DNA from: a virus | Reading direction: 5' to 3' (one strand) | DNA: 53,693 bases | Virus record (IMG/VR): IMGVR_UViG_3300035682_001576 | Location: 1 to 53,693 of that record | The notes under the pieces: generated by a model | The model's input: only the letters and a program-made list of their open reading frames with translations | Databases searched by the model: none | What the model was told of the DNA's origin: nothing | Shown: positions 15,491 through 23,318 of the stretch, piece after piece | Position numbering within the stretch: the stretch's first letter is position 1 | Layout: each line of letters begins with the position of its first letter | Program-made: the position numbers and the translations under genes

Positions 15491-16063
15491 TTAAATCAAA
15501 CCTTCATCTGTCAATACTTTGACTGTTTCATCAGCCAATGGAATTTCTGTTTTGATATTCAATTCCAGAATCTCATCATTGAGTTTCTGTTTTTCTTTTT
15601 TCAAATACAAAATTTCACTTTTGATCTTACTCAATCGTAATGATGTAATCACTGAGGTTTGTACTGTGTCTGGATTACCATAGATATTTCTACGTTGACT
15701 TTGATCACCTTCTTTGATTTTTGCCAAACGACCATTGATAACATCAATACTATCTACTGGTGATAAACTAGCAAATTCTGACAATTGAACGATACGTTTG
15801 TCAATAAATGCGGCTTTAGACAATGCCAAATCAACCCCACTAGCACTATTAGCTGCACCAACCAATCCACGAATGTTATATAATGATAACAATAATAGAT
15901 TACGGCGCTGATCATTTTCCCACAATGTTTCACTAGCCTGATTCAACATTGTTTCAGCGTCTTGAAACTCATTCAATTGAATTGAAGTTTCAATTTTAAT
16001 TTCACGAATTGCCTCCAAAATACGATTCTGAATAGCACTTGCCTTACGTAATGAAATGTTCAT
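15491..16063 (-). CDS. Coiled-coil protein, unknown function
   Basis: 190 residues from ATG 16063 (AAGGAATAAT upstream). Heptad-rich, helical throughout, with a C-terminal coiled coil (RLSKIKSEILYLKKEKQKLNDEILEL). No membrane segment. The in-frame extension to 16150 is hydrophobic and lacks a ribosome site. Role unknown. Confidence 0.65.
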   Translation of the reverse strand: MNISLRKASAIQNRILEAIREIKIETSIQLNEFQDAETMLNQASETLWENDQRRNLLLLSLYNIRGLVGAANSASGVDLALSKAAFIDKRIVQLSEFASLSPVDSIDVINGRLAKIKEGDQSQRRNIYGNPDTVQTSVITSLRLSKIKSEILYLKKEKQKLNDEILELNIKTEIPLADETVKVLTDEGLI

Positions 16064-16369
16064 ATTATTCCTTGATTTTAATTTAAAATGATTAACGAGT
16101 AATAAAAGGTCAAGTAATAGACCGGACAATAAACAATAGAAGATGTACATAGACTATCTTCAATACAATTGTCAAAATACAAATAAGCAGAAGACTTTAT
16201 ATTCATGATCAGCAATATACAAAATGTTTTGGATCACAACACAAAGTACGAATTATCAAGATGTGTCGTTAATTAGTCTTGCGACCAAGTAACTATCAAT
16301 CTACTCTCATCTACCTTTTACTTACACGGTTGATTGATAACATTTTAAGTTATCTTATCAACAAAACTT

Positions 16370-16450
16370 TGGCTCCGCGATTAGGAATCGAACCTAACTA
16401 GCTTTCGCACAGATTAACAGTCTGCTGCCACACCTTGCGGCTCTCACGGA
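16370..16450 (-). tRNA. tRNA-Asn(GTT) with small extra arm
   Basis: Acceptor TCCGTGA/TCGCGGA, anticodon loop CTGTTAA, T-arm TTAGGTTCGATTCCTAA, G discriminator, CCA. The variable region is 11 nt and contains GCGAAAGC, able to form a GAAA-capped mini-hairpin, unusual for Asn. Confidence 0.9.
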
Positions 16451-16451
16451 A

Positions 16452-16988
16452 TTAAACTTTTACTACATCTTGCCATCTTACGACTAAACTTCTATCGTAA
16501 TTCTGCGTTCTATTCTTTCTTCTATTTTCCATTGCTGGAAGATATTGTAAATTGTCTTCGTGATGTTTACCACCCTCGCTAATAGCTATAACGTGATCAA
16601 CTTCATACCCTGTCGGACAACTTTCGTAAATCATTCTGATCAATTTTCTATCAGCATCGTGTGGTGTTGCGTCATACTTTCTTGATCTGTATGCCTGAAC
16701 TCCTTCGACTCGTTTCGCCTTTAGTTCTTGATCAGTATATTCTTTTCTGCCAACTTTATCATAATATTCTATGCTTCGTTGACGTTTTATTTCTTTCTGT
16801 TCATCTGTATGTTTCCATCCAGATACTCCTAGTTGTGGATGTCCATGCTCTTCATGATGAAGAGCGACTTTCTTGGAACGACTTTCATTTTGTTCCTTAG
16901 TCCACGTTCTGGAATTTCCGCATTTTTTAGAGCAGAATTTTCCGTTCATCGTGTGTTCAACATTACATTTTGGACAAACTTTTATCAT
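16452..16988 (-). CDS. HNH endonuclease with N-terminal zinc finger
   Basis: 178 residues. N-terminal CPKCNVEH...FCSKKCGNSRTW zinc finger, then a middle segment with the NUMOD-like SGWKHTDEQKEIKRQRS, and an HNH core GYEVDHVIAISEGGKHHEDNLQYLPAMENRRK. The C-terminal half is nearly identical in layout to the gene at 32807-33313. It starts 9 nt after tRNA-Thr and ends 1 nt before tRNA-Asn, wedged between tRNAs. Confidence 0.88.
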   Translation of the reverse strand: MIKVCPKCNVEHTMNGKFCSKKCGNSRTWTKEQNESRSKKVALHHEEHGHPQLGVSGWKHTDEQKEIKRQRSIEYYDKVGRKEYTDQELKAKRVEGVQAYRSRKYDATPHDADRKLIRMIYESCPTGYEVDHVIAISEGGKHHEDNLQYLPAMENRRKNRTQNYDRSLVVRWQDVVKV

Positions 16989-16997
16989 TTATATTTT

Positions 16998-17071
16998 TGG
17001 TGCCCCCACACAGAATCGAACTGCAAACTGCGGATTACAAAACCACCGTTATACCATTTAACTATGGGGGC
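16998..17071 (-). tRNA. tRNA-Thr(TGT)
   Basis: Acceptor GCCCCCA/TGGGGGC, anticodon loop TTTGTAA, T-loop TTCGATT, CCA encoded. Its 3' end is 9 nt from the HNH start codon. Confidence 0.88.
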
Positions 17072-17078
17072 AAAACTT

Positions 17079-17285
17079 TTATTCGGTTACTTCAGTACTA
17101 ACAACTTTTTCAACATAGTCTTTACGACTAGTTACAATACGAATCTGATTAAGAATCTTTGCCTTAATTTTCTTCTTACCTTCTTTCTCAACCATAGTAG
17201 TAAGTTGACTTACTGTTAATCCACCTAAACGTGGTTTACCAGTTTTGGTTTTGTTTGGATCTCGTTTTTGATTACGTTGTGCCAT
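17079..17285 (-). CDS. Small basic protein
   Basis: 68 residues, very basic N-terminus (MAQRNQKRDPNKTKTGKPRL) and a Lys-rich helix (EKEGKKKIKAKILN); likely binds nucleic acid. CAGGAGAAGTAAA precedes the ATG. It lies just upstream of tRNA-Thr in the transcript. Confidence 0.6.
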   Translation of the reverse strand: MAQRNQKRDPNKTKTGKPRLGGLTVSQLTTMVEKEGKKKIKAKILNQIRIVTSRKDYVEKVVSTEVTE

Positions 17286-17286
17286 T

Positions 17287-17442
17287 TTACTTCTCCTGAG
17301 ATAATTCGTTAGTAACTCGTTGTGGTATAGTTTCGTCAGTAAGAGGCAACGTTAATTCAGACAATGTTTTGCTCAACTCTGATCTTTTTTTTCTTATTTC
17401 TTCGTCTCTTCTTAATAGTTCTAATGGTGTTGGATTGCCCAT
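17287..17442 (-). CDS. Hypothetical 51-residue protein
   Basis: ATG 17442 after AAAGGAAGTAAA; product MGNPTPLELLRRDEEIRKKR..., charged and helical. No family recognised. An in-frame ATG at 17493 lies inside the upstream gene and has no ribosome site. Confidence 0.55.
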   Translation of the reverse strand: MGNPTPLELLRRDEEIRKKRSELSKTLSELTLPLTDETIPQRVTNELSQEK

Positions 17443-17452
17443 TTTACTTCCT

Positions 17453-17710
17453 TTAAATAAGTCCTGATAAAACTCGCCAATGAGCATTGGCAAAATCTAA
17501 AATATCAGTGGCTAAAATTTCACCACTATTCCAATCCCATAATTCTAGTATTTCATCGTCTGTTAAATTTTTAACTGTTGGATTTAAACTTGCATTATCT
17601 TGTAATACTAAACTGGCAAACTTTCTAGCAATTTCCCACGATTTTTCATCAGTGGATCCACCTGCCTCAATCATTAATTGTTTTAAACGATCTTCAGTTA
17701 TTACAGCCAT
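17453..17710 (-). CDS. Hypothetical 85-residue protein
   Basis: ATG 17710 after ATAGGAAGTAAA; product MAVITEDRLKQLMIEAGGSTDEKSW..., acidic and helical. The frame extended to 17761 would run into tRNA-Gly. Function unknown. Confidence 0.6.
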   Translation of the reverse strand: MAVITEDRLKQLMIEAGGSTDEKSWEIARKFASLVLQDNASLNPTVKNLTDDEILELWDWNSGEILATDILDFANAHWRVLSGLI

Positions 17711-17728
17711 TTTACTTCCTATAAAATT

Positions 17729-17802
17729 TGGAGCAGGGTAAGAGAATCGAACTCTCAGCATTAGCTTGGAAGGCTAAGGTATTACCACTATACGAACCCT
17801 GC
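17729..17802 (-). tRNA. tRNA-Gly(TCC)
   Basis: Acceptor GCAGGGT/ACCCTGC, anticodon loop CTTCCAA, T-arm GAGAGTTCGATTCTCTT, T discriminator, CCA encoded. Confidence 0.92.
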
Positions 17803-17850
17803 ATTTGTTACTACTATTTACTATCTATCATTATAGACTATAAAAAAACT

Positions 17851-17938
17851 TGGCGGGCAGTATTGGATTCGAACCAATGCACCCCTTTCGGAATGACAGA
17901 TTAGCAATCTGTTGCCTTAACCACTCGGCCAACTGCCC
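17851..17938 (-). tRNA. tRNA-Ser(GCT)
   Basis: Class II with long variable arm; acceptor GGGCAGT/ACTGCCC, anticodon loop TTGCTAA, T-arm ATTGGTTCGAATCCAAT, G discriminator, CCA. Confidence 0.93.
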
Positions 17939-17961
17939 AACTTACTCTCTACTATTTAACT

Positions 17962-17990
17962 ATTATACATTGACTCTGATTTAAAGTCAA
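17962..17990 (-). promoter_or_regulatory. sigma70 promoter before tRNA-Ser
   Basis: TTGACT (17985-17990), 17-bp spacer, TATAAT (17962-17967); transcribes tRNA-Ser, tRNA-Gly and the small genes that follow. Confidence 0.8.
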
Positions 17991-18004
17991 TGTATTTCGG
18001 ACGA

Positions 18005-18613
18005 CTACATTTCTCTTTTAAAATTGCCATTACGAAAACCAACAGTACCACCCTCATATTCAATTCTCATGATAACATCATCAAATGAAATTGGGGCATA
18101 TTCAGTTTGTTCTACACATACACAATGATAACGAGTATCAATCTCAGTACTATACAAGATTTCTCCTGTTCTGGCATCAACACCACGAGCCTTACGAACT
18201 CGTTTTTCATGTAAATGACCATGAATATTGGTACCAAATCTACCAAGACTATCTGGGTGAATAGGTATATGACTAAGAATCATACCATCCAGTATGTGAT
18301 AACCACGTACATCTCTAAAGTATTTGGAATAATCCTTTAACTTATAGATATCATGATTACCTCTAATCAATACTTTATCACCATTAAGTCTGGGCATAAC
18401 TGCATCTAATGCCTTTTTATTAATAACAATATCACCCAAAAAATAAACTTTATCTCGTGGGCTAACAGTGGCATTAAATCTTTCTATCAAATACTCATCC
18501 ATTTCTGCTGCATCTTCAAACGGTCTCAATTTAGTCACGCCATCTGCTCTGAAAAATTGGCAAATACCTGCGTGACTAAAATGAGGGTCTGAATATAAAA
18601 ATGCCGTGGGCAT
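18005..18613 (-). CDS. Calcineurin-like metallophosphoesterase
   Basis: 202 residues with all metal motifs: SDPHF (8-12), GD (60-61), GNHD (85-88), SHIPIH (114-119) and GHLH (132-135). Such enzymes hydrolyse phosphate mono- or diesters; several small phage and bacterial members act on RNA ends or cyclic phosphates. It follows rtcB by 10 nt, so a shared role in RNA end healing is plausible but unproven. Confidence 0.88.
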   Translation of the reverse strand: MPTAFLYSDPHFSHAGICQFFRADGVTKLRPFEDAAEMDEYLIERFNATVSPRDKVYFLGDIVINKKALDAVMPRLNGDKVLIRGNHDIYKLKDYSKYFRDVRGYHILDGMILSHIPIHPDSLGRFGTNIHGHLHEKRVRKARGVDARTGEILYSTEIDTRYHCVCVEQTEYAPISFDDVIMRIEYEGGTVGFRNGNFKREM

Positions 18614-18623
18614 AATTTTCTCC

Positions 18624-19811
18624 TTACCCTTTAATACACATTACCTGTTTTAGAGTATGTACAATCTCAACTAAATCAGTTTGTGCAGCCATAACTTGAT
18701 CAATGTCTTTATAAGCGCCTGGAATTTCATCCAATACACCATCATCTTTACGACATTCAACACCCATAGTTTGTACTGATAAGTCCTCTAAGCTGAATAA
18801 CTTTCGAGCCCCATTACGTGAATGTTTACGACCAGCACCATGACTACATGAACAATATGAATCTTCGTTACCCTTACCTTGTACAATGAATGATTTAGCA
18901 CCCATAGAACCAGGAATGATACCCATTTGACCAGCTTTTGCAGATACAGCACCCTTACGAGTAATCCACATATCTTGACCAAAATGATTTTCAAAGTTAG
19001 TAAAGTTATGATGAGCATTTACAATTTCACCAAGAGTTTTCATCTTAGGAAACATATGAAGCAGATTTTGTAGTACAATTTGCATCATAGTATCACGATT
19101 AAGCATTGCATAATCCTGTGCCCATTGCATAGCTTCAATATACATATTGAATTCAGCCGTACCTTCATCTAACCATGCCAAATCTGAATCTACCAATTTA
19201 CGTTGTTCACGTATAGCAATTTCTTTAGCCATGTTAATAGCTACAGTACCGATTTGGTTACCAATTCCACGACTACCAGAATGTAACATAACCCAAACAC
19301 GGTTTTCGCTATCTAAACAAAGTTCAATAAAGTGATTTCCTCCACCCAAAGTACCAATTTGATTGGCAATTTTGTATGGATCAGCACGACCTAGTTTGTC
19401 TCGCAATGTCAACTTTTCCCAACGTTGAAACATTTTAGTTTCAGCTTGACGTAACTTATCTGCAGCTGCACCTTTAACTTTAATTGAACTACGGCTATGT
19501 TCATTGAATCCAACTGGAACACCACGTTCAATAGAGTTACGTAATGAAAACAATGACTCTGGTAAATCTTCGGCAGTTAAGTTAGTCATTACTGCACACA
19601 TTCCACAACCAATATCTACACCAACTGCGGCTGGTATAATAGCACCACGAGTTGGTATAACTGATCCAACAGTAGCACCCTTACCCATATGAACGTCTGG
19701 CATTACTGCCATATGTCCAGCCAAGATTGGCAATTCTGATATATTACGAATTTGATCTAGAGCGGCACGTTCTACTTCCATATCGCCGATCCACATTTTA
19801 ACGTTTTCCAT
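18624..19811 (-). CDS. rtcB: RtcB RNA ligase
   Basis: 395 residues from ATG 19811 (AAAAGGAAGTAAA upstream); the longer frame enters the upstream tRNA. GVDIGCGM (64-71) with the metal-binding Cys, HSGSRGIGN, and SHGAGRKHSR with the guanylylated-His region are RtcB hallmarks. RtcB joins 2',3'-cyclic phosphate or 3'-phosphate RNA ends to 5'-OH ends using GTP and Mn, which repairs tRNAs cut by anticodon nucleases. That matches its place inside a ~35-tRNA array. Confidence 0.95.
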   Translation of the reverse strand: MENVKMWIGDMEVERAALDQIRNISELPILAGHMAVMPDVHMGKGATVGSVIPTRGAIIPAAVGVDIGCGMCAVMTNLTAEDLPESLFSLRNSIERGVPVGFNEHSRSSIKVKGAAADKLRQAETKMFQRWEKLTLRDKLGRADPYKIANQIGTLGGGNHFIELCLDSENRVWVMLHSGSRGIGNQIGTVAINMAKEIAIREQRKLVDSDLAWLDEGTAEFNMYIEAMQWAQDYAMLNRDTMMQIVLQNLLHMFPKMKTLGEIVNAHHNFTNFENHFGQDMWITRKGAVSAKAGQMGIIPGSMGAKSFIVQGKGNEDSYCSCSHGAGRKHSRNGARKLFSLEDLSVQTMGVECRKDDGVLDEIPGAYKDIDQVMAAQTDLVEIVHTLKQVMCIKG

Positions 19812-19827
19812 TTTACTTCCTTTTATT

Positions 19828-19922
19828 TGGTAGTAGCGTAGAGATTCGAACTCTACCGTTGCAGCCCATCTGACCACTCTCCAGGACTTATAAGATCCCG
19901 CCGCACACCAGTGCTCGCTACC
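19828..19922 (-). tRNA. Atypical tRNA, anticodon loop CTTATAA (TAT?)
   Basis: Acceptor GGTAGCG/CGCTACT and T-arm TAGAGTTCGAATCTCTA with CCA are canonical, but the body is ~20 nt too long. It begins with a GCAC-TGGT-GTGC hairpin (4-nt loop, too short for a D-loop), then GGGAT-CTTATAA-GTCCT, then a ~27-nt region containing GAGTGGTCAGATGG. Read literally the anticodon is TAT (Ile). It may be a remodelled or non-coding tRNA-like gene. Confidence 0.55.
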
Positions 19923-19927
19923 ATTAA

Positions 19928-20317
19928 TTATTTAATTTTTGCAAAATTGACACTTTCAGAATAGTATCCGTTACTTTCACCTAACCAGCGAATGTCAACG
20001 TAACCTTTTCTAGTTGCCAATTTATAAAAAGTCCATGTGTAAGATTCTGCATATTTGTCTTCAGTCCAACCCTCAGGATTTTCACCCGATACTTCTTCTG
20101 CCAACAAAATTTCAGAATCTAACAAATCATCTAAATCACCAACAATAGATTCAACATATACATTTTCACAACAATCTTGTGAATGATACATTAAATACGA
20201 ACTACCATCTGATGTTTCAATAGAGATAGTGTCATCTGTTTGTGTTACTTTTGTGATTACTTGACCTTTTAGTGTTTCAAATGCTACTTGTTTGTTCCAT
20301 AAATCCCATAAATTCAT
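19928..20317 (-). CDS. DUF7448-like hypothetical protein
   Basis: 129 residues. LMYHSQDCCENVYVESIVGDLDDLLDSEILLAEE is the conserved stretch of a common phage/bacterial family, now usually named DUF7448, with paired Cys and acidic residues. Its biochemical role is not known. AAAGGAGAAAGAAT precedes the ATG. It lies between tRNA-Lys and the atypical tRNA. Confidence 0.7.
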   Translation of the reverse strand: MNLWDLWNKQVAFETLKGQVITKVTQTDDTISIETSDGSSYLMYHSQDCCENVYVESIVGDLDDLLDSEILLAEEVSGENPEGWTEDKYAESYTWTFYKLATRKGYVDIRWLGESNGYYSESVNFAKIK

Positions 20318-20346
20318 ATTCTTTCTCCTTTGATAATTTTGATAGT

Positions 20347-20421
20347 TGGTTGACCACTACGGTATCGAACCGTATTCTTTCGGGTAAGAGCCGAATGCTT
20401 CACCATTAAAGCTTGTGATCA
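20347..20421 (-). tRNA. tRNA-Lys(CTT)
   Basis: Acceptor TGATCAC/GTGGTCA, anticodon arm TTCGG-CTCTTAC-CCGAA, T-arm TACGGTTCGATACCGTA, A discriminator, CCA. Confidence 0.9.
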
Positions 20422-20433
20422 ATTATTGAATAG

Positions 20434-20518
20434 TGGTGGAGATTACTGGGATCGAACCAGTCGTGCGCAAGCGCGGCGGATTTACAGTCCACTGCATCAC
20501 CATTGATGCTTCATCTCC
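20434..20518 (-). tRNA. tRNA-Tyr(GTA)
   Basis: Class II: acceptor GGAGATG/AATCTCC, anticodon arm GTGGA-CTGTAAA-TCCGC, variable arm GCGCTTGCGC, T-arm ACTGGTTCGATCCCAGT, CCA. Confidence 0.93.
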
Positions 20519-20526
20519 GAAATGAA

Positions 20527-20697
20527 TTTGTAAGTAGTTCCACCTCTCACTATTGGAACCATTTGAGTCTTTGAATCAAGGGCGCCTGACTTTCAAGGGT
20601 ACGTTACTAGGGAGATACTTGTTTGCTACTAGGCTAATTAGGCCCAACTCACCTTTATCTTGCGGAACAGGCTTTCTCTCTTGCTAACACTTACAAA
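20527..20697 (-). ncRNA. Stem-closed structured RNA E10
   Basis: A perfect 9-bp terminal stem (TTTGTAAGT at 20527-20535 with ACTTACAAA at 20689-20697) encloses ~150 nt with no ORF. An internal GTTCC...GGAAC stem sits near the 3' side of the transcript. It fills the gap between tRNA-Asp and tRNA-Tyr exactly, leaving 3 and 8 nt, so it is processed together with tRNAs. Confidence 0.5.
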
Positions 20698-20700
20698 ACT

Positions 20701-20775
20701 TGGCGACTCGTGGGAGAATCGAACTCCCATAACAGGATAGACAATCCCGTGTAATAACCATTATACTAACGAGCC
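20701..20775 (-). tRNA. tRNA-Asp(GTC)
   Basis: Acceptor GGCTCGT/ACGAGTC, anticodon arm CGGGA-TTGTCTA-TCCTG, T-arm GGGAGTTCGATTCTCCC, G discriminator, CCA. Confidence 0.92.
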
Positions 20776-20781
20776 ATAATT

Positions 20782-20856
20782 TGGTACAGCTAAGGAGAAT
20801 CGAACTCCTCTTACCGCCGTGAAAGGGCAGTGTCCTAACCGATAGACGATAGCTGT
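20782..20856 (-). tRNA. tRNA-Glu(TTC), first copy
   Basis: Acceptor ACAGCTA/TAGCTGT, anticodon loop CTTTCAC, T-arm GAGGAGTTCGATTCTCC, A discriminator, CCA. Confidence 0.9.
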
Positions 20857-20865
20857 ATGTAATAC

Positions 20866-21060
20866 TTAACTTGTTTTTGCTTCTTTACGAGCGTTTTTCT
20901 CTGCAGTGATTTCATTACGGCGTAATTTAATCAACTTGGCTAGTTCACCTAATGCCTTACGGGCACGAGTACCAGCGGCCGAATTTCCACCTGCAAACTT
21001 TGTATCTTCTGTTTGCCATGCTTCGACTTGCTCGTTAATTTGTTTAATAGTTGTTGACAT
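20866..21060 (-). CDS. Histone H1-like (Hc1-type) basic protein
   Basis: 64 residues. AGGNSAAGTRARKALGELAKLIKLRRNEI matches the small bacterial/phage Hc1-type family (AG.KAAGTRARK.L.EL.K). These bind DNA through Lys/Arg-rich helices and may compact or shield it. It has its own promoter and heads a tRNA-bearing transcript. Confidence 0.6.
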   Translation of the reverse strand: MSTTIKQINEQVEAWQTEDTKFAGGNSAAGTRARKALGELAKLIKLRRNEITAEKNARKEAKTS

Positions 21061-21098
21061 TTTATTTTCCTTTTGTGAATGTATATTTAATACAACGT

Positions 21099-21127
21099 AT
21101 TATCTCACAAAATTAATTTAATGTCAA
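21099..21127 (-). promoter_or_regulatory. sigma70 promoter of the H1-like gene and tRNA block
   Basis: TTGACA (21122-21127), 17-bp spacer, GATAAT (21099-21104). Confidence 0.75.
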
Positions 21128-21150
21128 CAGAATTTGGATATATTAATATT

Positions 21151-21852
21151 TTATGGTGTCCAACGAATAGATAAATCAGAGTATTTTTCTGCTGATTGTA
21201 CTATCAAATCTTTTACTGAAGAAGATATCTTATCTGATTTCATTTCGGTAATTATTAATACTGCCAATCTTATGGAATTAGGTCTATCAACATTTACAGT
21301 ATGTATCGATCTAACATTATTAAGATAAAATCCATTATGAGATTTTAAAATTTTAGCTGAATATGTTATATCTTGTACTTTGGGAGTAATACCATTTTCT
21401 GGTATTTTACCCAATTCTTCCCTAGATTGATATTTTTTCTTGGTTGGTTTAATTAATAAAAAATCTCTATCAATTTCATCATTTTCAAGATACAATCTTA
21501 ATCCAATTTCATCAGGGTCGGCATGCCAATAGGTTGAACCAACATAATGTGATTTCATTGGAAGTAATATTGCGGCCATTAATTCTGATTCTTGTAATGA
21601 AAATGCAGAATAAAAATATTCTGCCAATTCTGGAAAATTTTTATCAAAATCTTCCAACCAATTTCCATTTTTTCTGGCATAAACAATATCCCAAGGATAG
21701 ATATCGTCTATTGTAATTTTGCTACCATCAATACGATTCTGTATTGTTTGAATTTGATTTTTTTTACACCATTCATTTAGTTTTAATCTGTCAAATACAG
21801 GGACAGGTTTAACATCAATTGGAGTATAAAGAATATCTAAAATATCAGTCAT
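21151..21852 (-). CDS. 2OG-Fe(II) oxygenase-fold protein
   Basis: 233 residues. STYWHADPDEIGLRLYLEN (His 110, Asp 112), NVRSIHTVNVDR (His 184) and NSIRLAVLI (Arg 195) give the jelly-roll iron/2OG ligands. The N-terminal 100 residues are unlike the other family members here. It follows a 109-residue gene by 20 nt. Confidence 0.65.
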   Translation of the reverse strand: MTDILDILYTPIDVKPVPVFDRLKLNEWCKKNQIQTIQNRIDGSKITIDDIYPWDIVYARKNGNWLEDFDKNFPELAEYFYSAFSLQESELMAAILLPMKSHYVGSTYWHADPDEIGLRLYLENDEIDRDFLLIKPTKKKYQSREELGKIPENGITPKVQDITYSAKILKSHNGFYLNNVRSIHTVNVDRPNSIRLAVLIITEMKSDKISSSVKDLIVQSAEKYSDLSIRWTP

Positions 21853-21872
21853 GAACTGTTACCTTTAAAATT

Positions 21873-22202
21873 TTATGTAATAGCGTATTTCTTTTCTAGA
21901 ACATTTCCTAATACTCGTGAAAATGAAGGGCGATTTAATAAAAATGTACGACCCAAGATATCACCACGTTTAACGTTTTCACTATCTTGTTTCACTATAT
22001 AACTACAGAATTTTTTACCTTTTTGCACTTTAAGTAATGGTTCACGAGCAGTAATTTTTACATTATTCTGATCTTGTTTAACAATATCATCGTCCCATTG
22101 AGCACTTTGATAACTTTGAGTTTCTATGGTTTTCTTGATATAATTCAAGTAACTATCAACTGCATTTCGTAATTCTATATCTGTGCGAAGTTCATTTGTC
22201 AT
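21873..22202 (-). CDS. Hypothetical 109-residue protein
   Basis: Polar, mostly helical N-terminal half and a basic C-terminus (LGRTFLLNRPSFSRVLGNVLEKKYAIT). AGGAGATACTACT precedes the ATG. No family recognised; probably translated with the oxygenase gene downstream. Confidence 0.6.
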   Translation of the reverse strand: MTNELRTDIELRNAVDSYLNYIKKTIETQSYQSAQWDDDIVKQDQNNVKITAREPLLKVQKGKKFCSYIVKQDSENVKRGDILGRTFLLNRPSFSRVLGNVLEKKYAIT

Positions 22203-22267
22203 AGTAGTATCTCCTATTATTATTTAGTCATGTAACAATCACATAGACTTAATTAGTAATGTGATAT

Positions 22268-22330
22268 ACCATATTGAAACACACTTATCAGCGAATGAAA
22301 CGACTTACGATAAATGTACTTCAATATGGT
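22268..22330 (-). ncRNA. Stem-closed element E1 (63 nt)
   Basis: Minus-strand RNA ACCATATTGAAGTACATT ... AGTGTGTTTCAATATGGT forms a ~18-bp terminal stem with G-U pairs. The 28-nt insert is itself closed by TTATC/GATAA. It is the smallest member of the repeated family. Confidence 0.7.
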
Positions 22331-22446
22331 TCCGAGATTTCGATCCAGTCACGGTTCTTCAGCCTCAGATTCACAACCACTGAGAGACCACTGTATTGCA
22401 CGATGACTAGTCGGCCACGATGGTAGTCCTGTATTGTTGTTACTTA
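22331..22446 (-). other. Non-coding spacer between E1 and E2
   Basis: About 115 nt without ORF, GC-richer than the genome; contains short self-complementary stretches (for example GGAT-CGAA-ATC) but no canonical tRNA. Confidence 0.3.
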
Positions 22447-22525
22447 CCATATTGAAATACACTTACACTCCCTACGCATCCGACAACAATGCCACGCATC
22501 CAAGGCAAAATGTACTTCAATATGG
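22447..22525 (-). ncRNA. Stem-closed element E2 (79 nt)
   Basis: Same terminal stem (CCATATTGAAGTACATT / AGTGTATTTCAATATGG). The ~45-nt insert holds two copies of GGATGCGT (GGATGCGTGGC and GGATGCGTAGG). Confidence 0.7.
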
Positions 22526-22650
22526 CGTCTTATCGTCTGATCCTGTGGCAGCTGGTCAAAGCGACACATTCACCTATTGTAGACTTCTAGCGACTCTGTT
22601 TGGGGTCCACTGTGACTAGCAGCGACCTCCCGCCCGATCTACTATACTAA
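22526..22650 (-). other. Non-coding spacer between E2 and E3
   Basis: About 125 nt, no ORF, ~50% GC. I see no tRNA and no long stem. Confidence 0.3.
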
Positions 22651-22770
22651 CCATATTGAAACACTCTGTCATTTCAGACTATACACCCTTGCCAGATGTC
22701 AACCATAATAGGTTCCTGTCAATTCAGGTACTGTAAAACTTCTTTCATAAAGTTTTGTGCTTCAATATGG
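22651..22770 (-). ncRNA. Stem-closed element E3 (120 nt)
   Basis: Terminal stem CCATATTGAAGCACA / TGTTTCAATATGG. The insert has an internal hairpin AAAACTT-TATGAAAG-AAGTTTT and a CTGAATTGACAG stem. Confidence 0.65.
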
Positions 22771-22778
22771 CATATCCA

Positions 22779-22858
22779 ATAACACTCGGAATTGAACCGA
22801 AAAGACCGTAGTACAGTCTGCGACCACGCTAAATTGTTGCAACAACCTTTGTGTTAAT
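22779..22858 (-). ncRNA. tRNA-like sequence, not canonical
   Basis: Read on the minus strand: ATTAACAC / GTGTTATT acceptor-like stem, T-arm-like TCGG-TTCAATT-CCGA, and AGACT-GTACTAC-GGTCT anticodon-like arm. The D-arm is reduced to GCG-TGGT-CGC, an extra TTGTTGCAACAA hairpin precedes it and no CCA is encoded. A degenerate or specialised tRNA-like RNA rather than a decoding tRNA. Confidence 0.4.
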
Positions 22859-22941
22859 GTGTTGATAGTGTCCGAGATTCCGAGCCTCGATGTACCACTT
22901 CGTGTCAGTCCCATATATGACCCACTAACAACTGATATAAC

Positions 22942-23051
22942 CATATTGAAATACACTCTACAGGAATCGAACCTGTCAACATTGATCCATTACGGGGCAA
23001 TGCTATGTCCACCACTCAGCGTGCGCTACGCCTTGAATGTACTTCAATATG
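22942..23051 (-). ncRNA. Stem-closed element E4 with tRNA-like insert
   Basis: CATATTGAAGTACATTC / GAGTGTATTTCAATATG form a 17-bp stem that runs directly into a T-arm (ACAGGTTCGATTCCTGT). The insert adds a GCGT-AGCGC-ACGC hairpin, a D-arm-like GCT...AGC with GAGTGGTGG, and CATT-GCCCCGT-AATG, a 7-nt loop without U33. It looks like a tRNA whose acceptor stem has been extended to 17 bp. Confidence 0.6.
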
Positions 23052-23318
23052 ATTGCTCATATCGATCTTAACGATCTCCCACTGCTTACAACTGCTTCCC
23101 AATTTCCCGTCAATCTGCACCTGTGGTCAGGCAAAGATCCTCATCGGCCCAATTTTCTAGAATTGGTGATCCTTGGGAAAGGACTGTATGGCCTAAACCT
23201 GCCATACCTCAGGCTATTAAATTTCTGGCCGGTGTTTCACGAGGTTATCTACCGGCCCCACCTCGACTTTACGGCGATTTTTCAGTCACGTGCCTTACTG
23301 GTCGCTATCTTATGTACT
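23052..23318 (-). ncRNA. Hairpin-rich non-coding segment
   Basis: About 265 nt before the tRNA at 23319 with strong hairpins: CCAATT...AATTGG (23149-23166), GTATGGC...GCCATAC (23186-23207) and GGCCGGT...ACCGGCC (23227-23257). GC near 50% against roughly one third in the genome. A plus-strand frame runs through it but lacks codon character, so a structured RNA is likelier. Confidence 0.45.

Noticed and set aside
16151-16369. Possible small gene or ncRNA between the coiled-coil gene and tRNA-Asn.
   Set aside because: No open frame with a ribosome site and no long stem; only a weak TTGACA at 16171-16176 without a matching -10.
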